Part shown: piece by piece, positions 61,048 to 64,000 of the stretch
Position numbering within the stretch: the first letter of the stretch is position 1
How the letters are laid out: each line of letters begins with the position of its first letter
Assembly: GCF_003533305.1 (NCBI RefSeq)
Contig: NZ_DOEH01000026.1
Coordinates: forward strand, 18,349 to 82,348
Direction: 5' to 3'
DNA from: Providencia sp.
GTDB taxonomy: Bacteria > Pseudomonadota > Gammaproteobacteria > Enterobacterales > Enterobacteriaceae
DNA length: 64,000 bases
Translations under genes and position numbers: made by a program
The notes under the pieces: model-generated
Seen by the model: only the letters and a program-made list of their open reading frames with translations
Told to the model about the DNA's origin: nothing
The model's database searches: none

Positions 61048-62245
61048 TCGAAAATTAGCCGCAGCTAGCGTCATTACGCTGCTGTCGCTTGGGCTACTTT
61101 CTTGCCAAAATACAGCGGATAGAACCACGACAGTTTCCCCATCAAAAGGCCAACCAGCCACTGAACAAGGGCAACTGATAAATAACGCAGAACCCAATCT
61201 GGGCCATTTTGCCAGTAAATTGCGCCAAGGTAACCAACAGGTTCATATTGTCCAATTAGGCGACTCACACACTGCGGCTGACTTTTTTAGTGGTAATCTG
61301 AGAACATTATTTCAACAACGCTATGGGGATGCGGGTCTTGGTTTTGTACCACCAATCTCGGTTCCGGGGCAAAGAACTGCCACCATTAATCGCGTGAGTG
61401 ATAAAAAACAATGGACACTATTTTCAAGCCGTAAAGATGAACGCTTTGATTACCCCTTGGGCGGCTTAATTGCGCAACCTGCCGCCGCAAGTAATAGCAT
61501 ATTGTTAAAGCCATTACAGCCCGCACAAGGAAACTATCAATTACAAGCGCTTTACCAGACAACCTCTGATACGCAGATGAATGTTTCTCCTGCGGCATCG
61601 TCCGTACTTTCTTTGCCTGCAACGGGTAGCAGCTGGCGCTTCTCATCGCCAGTTAATACTCAACTACCCGCACAAGTTTCAGTGGGTAAAGAAAATAATT
61701 TAAAAATTGGCGGTTGGTTGCTGCGTTCAACACAACCTGGCGTGATGCTTTCTGCGCTCGGTTTAAATGGCGCTACTCTGAGTATGGTTGATAAATGGCA
61801 ACCACAATGGAGTGAAACCTTGGCACAAATGTCGCCCGATATGGTGATCTTAGCTTACGGTACCAATGAGGCCTTTAACGATACCTTAGATCTAGCAGCT
61901 TATGAGCGAGTTTTAAGCGAAAAAATTCGCTTAATCCGCCAACAGGTGCCTAATAGCGTAATTTTATTAGTTGGGCCAAACGACTCAATCAAATTCAGTA
62001 ACGCCGCAAGCTGTCAGGCACAAATGCCAGTTAACTTAATGAATGTAATTCAAATACAGAAGAAAGTAGCAGCCCAAGAAAATACGTTATTCTGGGATTG
62101 GCAAGCCTTTATGGGAGGGCCTTGTTCGATTCGAACATGGGCGGCTCAAGATTTAGCGCGTCCTGATAACGTACATTTGTCTGTTGATGGTTACAAGAAA
62201 AGTGCACAAGGTTTATACAGCCAATTGAACCAACTGCTAAACTAA
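61019..62245 (+). CDS. SGNH lipoprotein, peptidoglycan O-acetylesterase-like (Ape1-like)
   Basis: A 408-residue lipoprotein with lipobox 'LGLLSC' at the end of its signal peptide. The SGNH hydrolase has block I 'QLGDSHTAADFFSGNLRTLFQQRYGDAGLGF', an inserted beta-rich segment of about 150 residues (carbohydrate-binding-like), block III 'ILAYGTNEAFND', and block V 'PDNVHLSVDGY'. The split SGNH with an insert resembles Neisseria Ape1, which removes O-acetyl groups from peptidoglycan. The frame extends to 60923, but the ATG at 61019 starts the lipoprotein signal. It overlaps the preceding gene by 29 bases. Confidence 0.8.
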   Translation: MKLNNLRQVSRKLAAASVITLLSLGLLSCQNTADRTTTVSPSKGQPATEQGQLINNAEPNLGHFASKLRQGNQQVHIVQLGDSHTAADFFSGNLRTLFQQRYGDAGLGFVPPISVPGQRTATINRVSDKKQWTLFSSRKDERFDYPLGGLIAQPAAASNSILLKPLQPAQGNYQLQALYQTTSDTQMNVSPAASSVLSLPATGSSWRFSSPVNTQLPAQVSVGKENNLKIGGWLLRSTQPGVMLSALGLNGATLSMVDKWQPQWSETLAQMSPDMVILAYGTNEAFNDTLDLAAYERVLSEKIRLIRQQVPNSVILLVGPNDSIKFSNAASCQAQMPVNLMNVIQIQKKVAAQENTLFWDWQAFMGGPCSIRTWAAQDLARPDNVHLSVDGYKKSAQGLYSQLNQLLN

Positions 62246-62765
62246 TCGCTTTAAATATTATCAACGAGAACGGCAGGGATATGTATTCCTGCCGTTTTTA
62301 TATTCTATTCCTGTTAGTTTTCCTGCGCATGTTCTCATACTCTGAGGAATTTCCCGCTATTCCACTTTGGACTTTTCTGACTTTTTTATTTATTACCCCA
62401 TGAAATTTTGCCATCACATCGGTAATGCCAACAAATAACTCAAATAAAAACATTAAGTTAAACCATCAGAAATATGAATATGTCTGACTTTTTTCGACTT
62501 TATTTTACGCCCCAAAAAACATAAAAAATCGTGACCATTATTTAAATAAATATTCACACCATAAAATTAGTATCACCTATGTTCAATCGAGAAATAGCAT
62601 CGTTGTCAGTCGATGTTTATTGAATGAGAGTCAGATAACAAACCATTTTCCAGACAAATAAATACCAAGGTTTGTTTTTGAAAAAAACCGTGAACCACTC
62701 TTTGCGATAACCAGAGTCATTTTACGGTCTGCAATCATGGGTAATACTTTATTCAGGTTTATTTT
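62246..62765. other. Intergenic region with terminator, otherwise unassigned
   Basis: About 520 bases containing the operon terminator at 62269-62300 and the promoter of the AraC gene. No further ORF or repeat is convincing. Confidence 0.5.
62269..62300 (+). terminator. Terminator of the O-acetylation operon
   Basis: AACGGCAGG and CCTGCCGTT pair around a ten-base loop and are followed by T residues. It lies about 25 bases past the last stop. Confidence 0.88.
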
Positions 62766-63587
62766 ATGTCGATTACTTTTTGTGAAAAAACGTTTCATAC
62801 CTATATTGAAACACTATCCAATAAAACAAAAAATAGCTTTTATCTTACTCACTCCCTGTTACTAAAAATCAGTATAGGTGAAATTAAAATACGAATAGAA
62901 GAGGGACAATGGCAAACGCTAACAACCTCGAATATTTGCTTTCTACCTAAAGGCGGATCTATTGAGATAATCCGCAGTGATAAATATGACTCATTGGCAG
63001 TCGATGTAATCCCGATAACCAGCGAGATGCTAAAATGCTTTTACCAACAACATTCTTCTTTGTTTCTCAATAAAACAAAATCAAAATCTGTTAATAATAT
63101 TTGCTACACCGAATTACAACAAAATCCTATTATTGAAAATGTATTTTATTCTGCTACGAAGGAACTACTTCTACTTTCCAATAACAATGTCATTCACATC
63201 CACTTAAGCTTTATACTGTCTTTTTTCCTATTTGTGGATGGATTTATTCCCGCACTGCATGCCTCAATGAACATATCAGTAAAAGATAAGGTCTATGACT
63301 TGATTTTTTATGGTGCAGGAAAGCAATGCTGTACTTTAGATACAGTCGCTAAAAAACTTCATATGAGTGCATCAACACTAAAACGTCGTCTATCGAGTGA
63401 ATACACCAGTTTTTCTAAAATAAGTTTAATGTCTCGGATGAATAAAGCCATGATGTTATCTAAAGCAGATAATATGCCAATGACACGTATTGCACATGAA
63501 GTCGGTTATGATGATGTTTCTTATTTTTTACTTGCCTTTAAAAGTTTTCATGCACAACCAGCGGCTACATTCCCATTATTCAAATAA
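62766..63587 (+). CDS. AraC-family regulator (GadX/Rns-like layout)
   Basis: A 273-residue protein with a poorly conserved N-terminal half. The C-terminal AraC domain has 'CTLDTVAKKLHMSASTLKRRLSSEYTSFSKI' (first helix-turn-helix) and 'MPMTRIAHEVGYDDVSYFLLAFKSFHAQPAATFP' (second). This layout is typical of enteric regulators of fimbriae, acid or virulence genes. It is convergent with the Ig-like adhesin gene. No direct target can be read from the sequence. Confidence 0.88.
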   Translation: MSITFCEKTFHTYIETLSNKTKNSFYLTHSLLLKISIGEIKIRIEEGQWQTLTTSNICFLPKGGSIEIIRSDKYDSLAVDVIPITSEMLKCFYQQHSSLFLNKTKSKSVNNICYTELQQNPIIENVFYSATKELLLLSNNNVIHIHLSFILSFFLFVDGFIPALHASMNISVKDKVYDLIFYGAGKQCCTLDTVAKKLHMSASTLKRRLSSEYTSFSKISLMSRMNKAMMLSKADNMPMTRIAHEVGYDDVSYFLLAFKSFHAQPAATFPLFK

Positions 63588-63603
63588 TTTATTATTTAAC
63601 ACA

Positions 63604-63646
63604 TTGAACCTCACCATTTATTATGCTGAGGTTCAACTGTTTTTTC
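63604..63646 (+). terminator. Terminator between the AraC gene and the adhesin gene
   Basis: TTGAACCTCA and TGAGGTTCAA form a perfect ten-base stem with a 13-base loop and then six T on the plus strand. Confidence 0.88.
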
Positions 63647-63659
63647 TAAAATCACTTTG

Positions 63660-64000
63660 CTAGAAATAGTGATTATCAATATCTATTTGAGATATCGTAT
63701 TATCAACTGGTGGAATATCAATTGGCATCACCACGTTATTTTCTACTGGTACTGGTGCAGGACTAACAGATGCATCGGGTAAGGTTGAATCTATCGTAAT
63801 TTTGCCTGCTATAATTTCCTTATTATCTGCCTTATCTTTCACTTCAATCGTGTATTTATGGGAACCATCAGCCAGTAGCTTGGTGACAGGAATTATCCAT
63901 TTACCACTTTTATCAGCCTTCCCTTGATAAGTCGCATTAGCAATCTTAAGCTCAACTAACGCATCAGGCTCTGTTATGCCACTGAATTTTGGTGTGTTGA
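63660..64000 (-). CDS. C-terminus of an Ig-like-repeat surface adhesin, cut by window edge
   Basis: The minus-strand frame is open from the right window edge to the stop at 63660; an internal GTG at 63842 is not a real start. About 113 residues are visible. The first ~75 form a bacterial Ig-like module ('SGITEPDALVELKIANATYQG', 'GKWIIPVTKLLADGSHKYTIEV', 'IIAGKITIDS'), the repeat unit of large BapA/SiiE-type adhesins. A Pro/Val-rich tail ends 'IDIDNHYF'. No RTX or secretion motif is seen in this piece. The full protein is probably much longer. Confidence 0.75.
   Translation of the reverse strand, partial: NTPKFSGITEPDALVELKIANATYQGKADKSGKWIIPVTKLLADGSHKYTIEVKDKADNKEIIAGKITIDSTLPDASVSPAPVPVENNVVMPIDIPPVDNTISQIDIDNHYF

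Noticed and set aside
58482..62245. Alginate acetylation locus (AlgI/AlgJ)
   Set aside because: No exopolysaccharide synthesis genes nearby; two SGNH partners, one a lipoprotein with split SGNH domain, fit peptidoglycan O-acetylation better.
1..64000. CRISPR arrays, tRNA, rRNA, prophage or insertion sequence
   Set aside because: No regularly spaced repeats, no cloverleaf or rRNA segments, no integrase or transposase genes were seen on either strand.

Overview
The window looks like a chromosomal segment of a Providencia-type bacterium (Morganellaceae, Enterobacterales). It is AT-rich. It carries enteric-type genes (dcuC, recX, soxR, bax, arnT, an SdaC-like transporter), an MR/P-style fimbrial operon with an MrpJ-like regulator, and a palindromic intergenic repeat of the kind found in Yersinia, Serratia, Photorhabdus and Providencia. 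The genus is an inference from gene content; no rRNA or tRNA gene is present to confirm it.

Layout. 0-8 kb: tail of an AraC-type regulator, then a minus-strand chaperone-usher fimbrial operon in MR/P order (major subunit, minor subunit, usher, chaperone, three small subunits, tip adhesin), with an MrpJ-like regulator and a very AT-rich spacer upstream. 8.6-12 kb: a flavin reductase-like protein, a P-loop kinase-like gene preceded by what reads as a complete Thr/Ile/Val-type transcription attenuator (leader peptide, competing hairpins, terminator), and a CPA1 Na+/H+ antiporter. 12.3-31.4 kb: a large catabolic island in two minus-strand operons around a divergent AraC regulator. 31.7-36.9 kb: soxR, a SoxR-type promoter with a 19-bp spacer, the remains of a small membrane-protein gene, an RND efflux adaptor and pump, and a coupled 58-residue ORF. 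37-47.5 kb: ArnT-like transferase, O-acetylhomoserine sulfhydrylase, SdaC-type transporter, DcuC, a carbohydrate porin with a perfect 24-bp palindrome upstream, an orphan recX and a DUF4026-type protein. 48-51.5 kb: a coupled trio of two outer-membrane barrels and a lipoprotein. 51.5-56.8 kb: an SAH-hydrolase-like enzyme with altered substrate-site residues, a nucleoside-type MFS importer, an oxidoreductase, a small monooxygenase and a divergent LacI regulator with CRP and LacI-type sites. 57-62 kb: Bax and an MBOAT plus two SGNH proteins, probably a peptidoglycan O-acetylation set. 62.7-64 kb: an AraC regulator and the C-terminus of an Ig-like-repeat adhesin.

How the catabolic island may work. 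The upstream operon (SDR, StyA-like flavin monooxygenase, flavin reductase, isatin-hydrolase-like cyclase, FAD oxidoreductase, outer-membrane porin) fits oxidation of indole to isatin and hydrolysis to isatinate (2-aminophenylglyoxylate). The downstream operon starts with a 2-oxoacid:ferredoxin oxidoreductase (IorAB type). I infer that this could turn isatinate directly into anthraniloyl-CoA. That would explain why no CoA ligase is present. The remaining genes (anthraniloyl-/salicylyl-CoA 5-hydroxylase, thioesterase, gentisate-dioxygenase-like cupin, FAA hydrolase, nitrilase-superfamily amidohydrolase, maleate isomerase) can be read as 5-hydroxyanthranilate to maleamylpyruvate to maleamate plus pyruvate to maleate to fumarate. 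If correct, one locus encodes indole to central metabolites. Family assignments are strong; the substrate assignments are inference.
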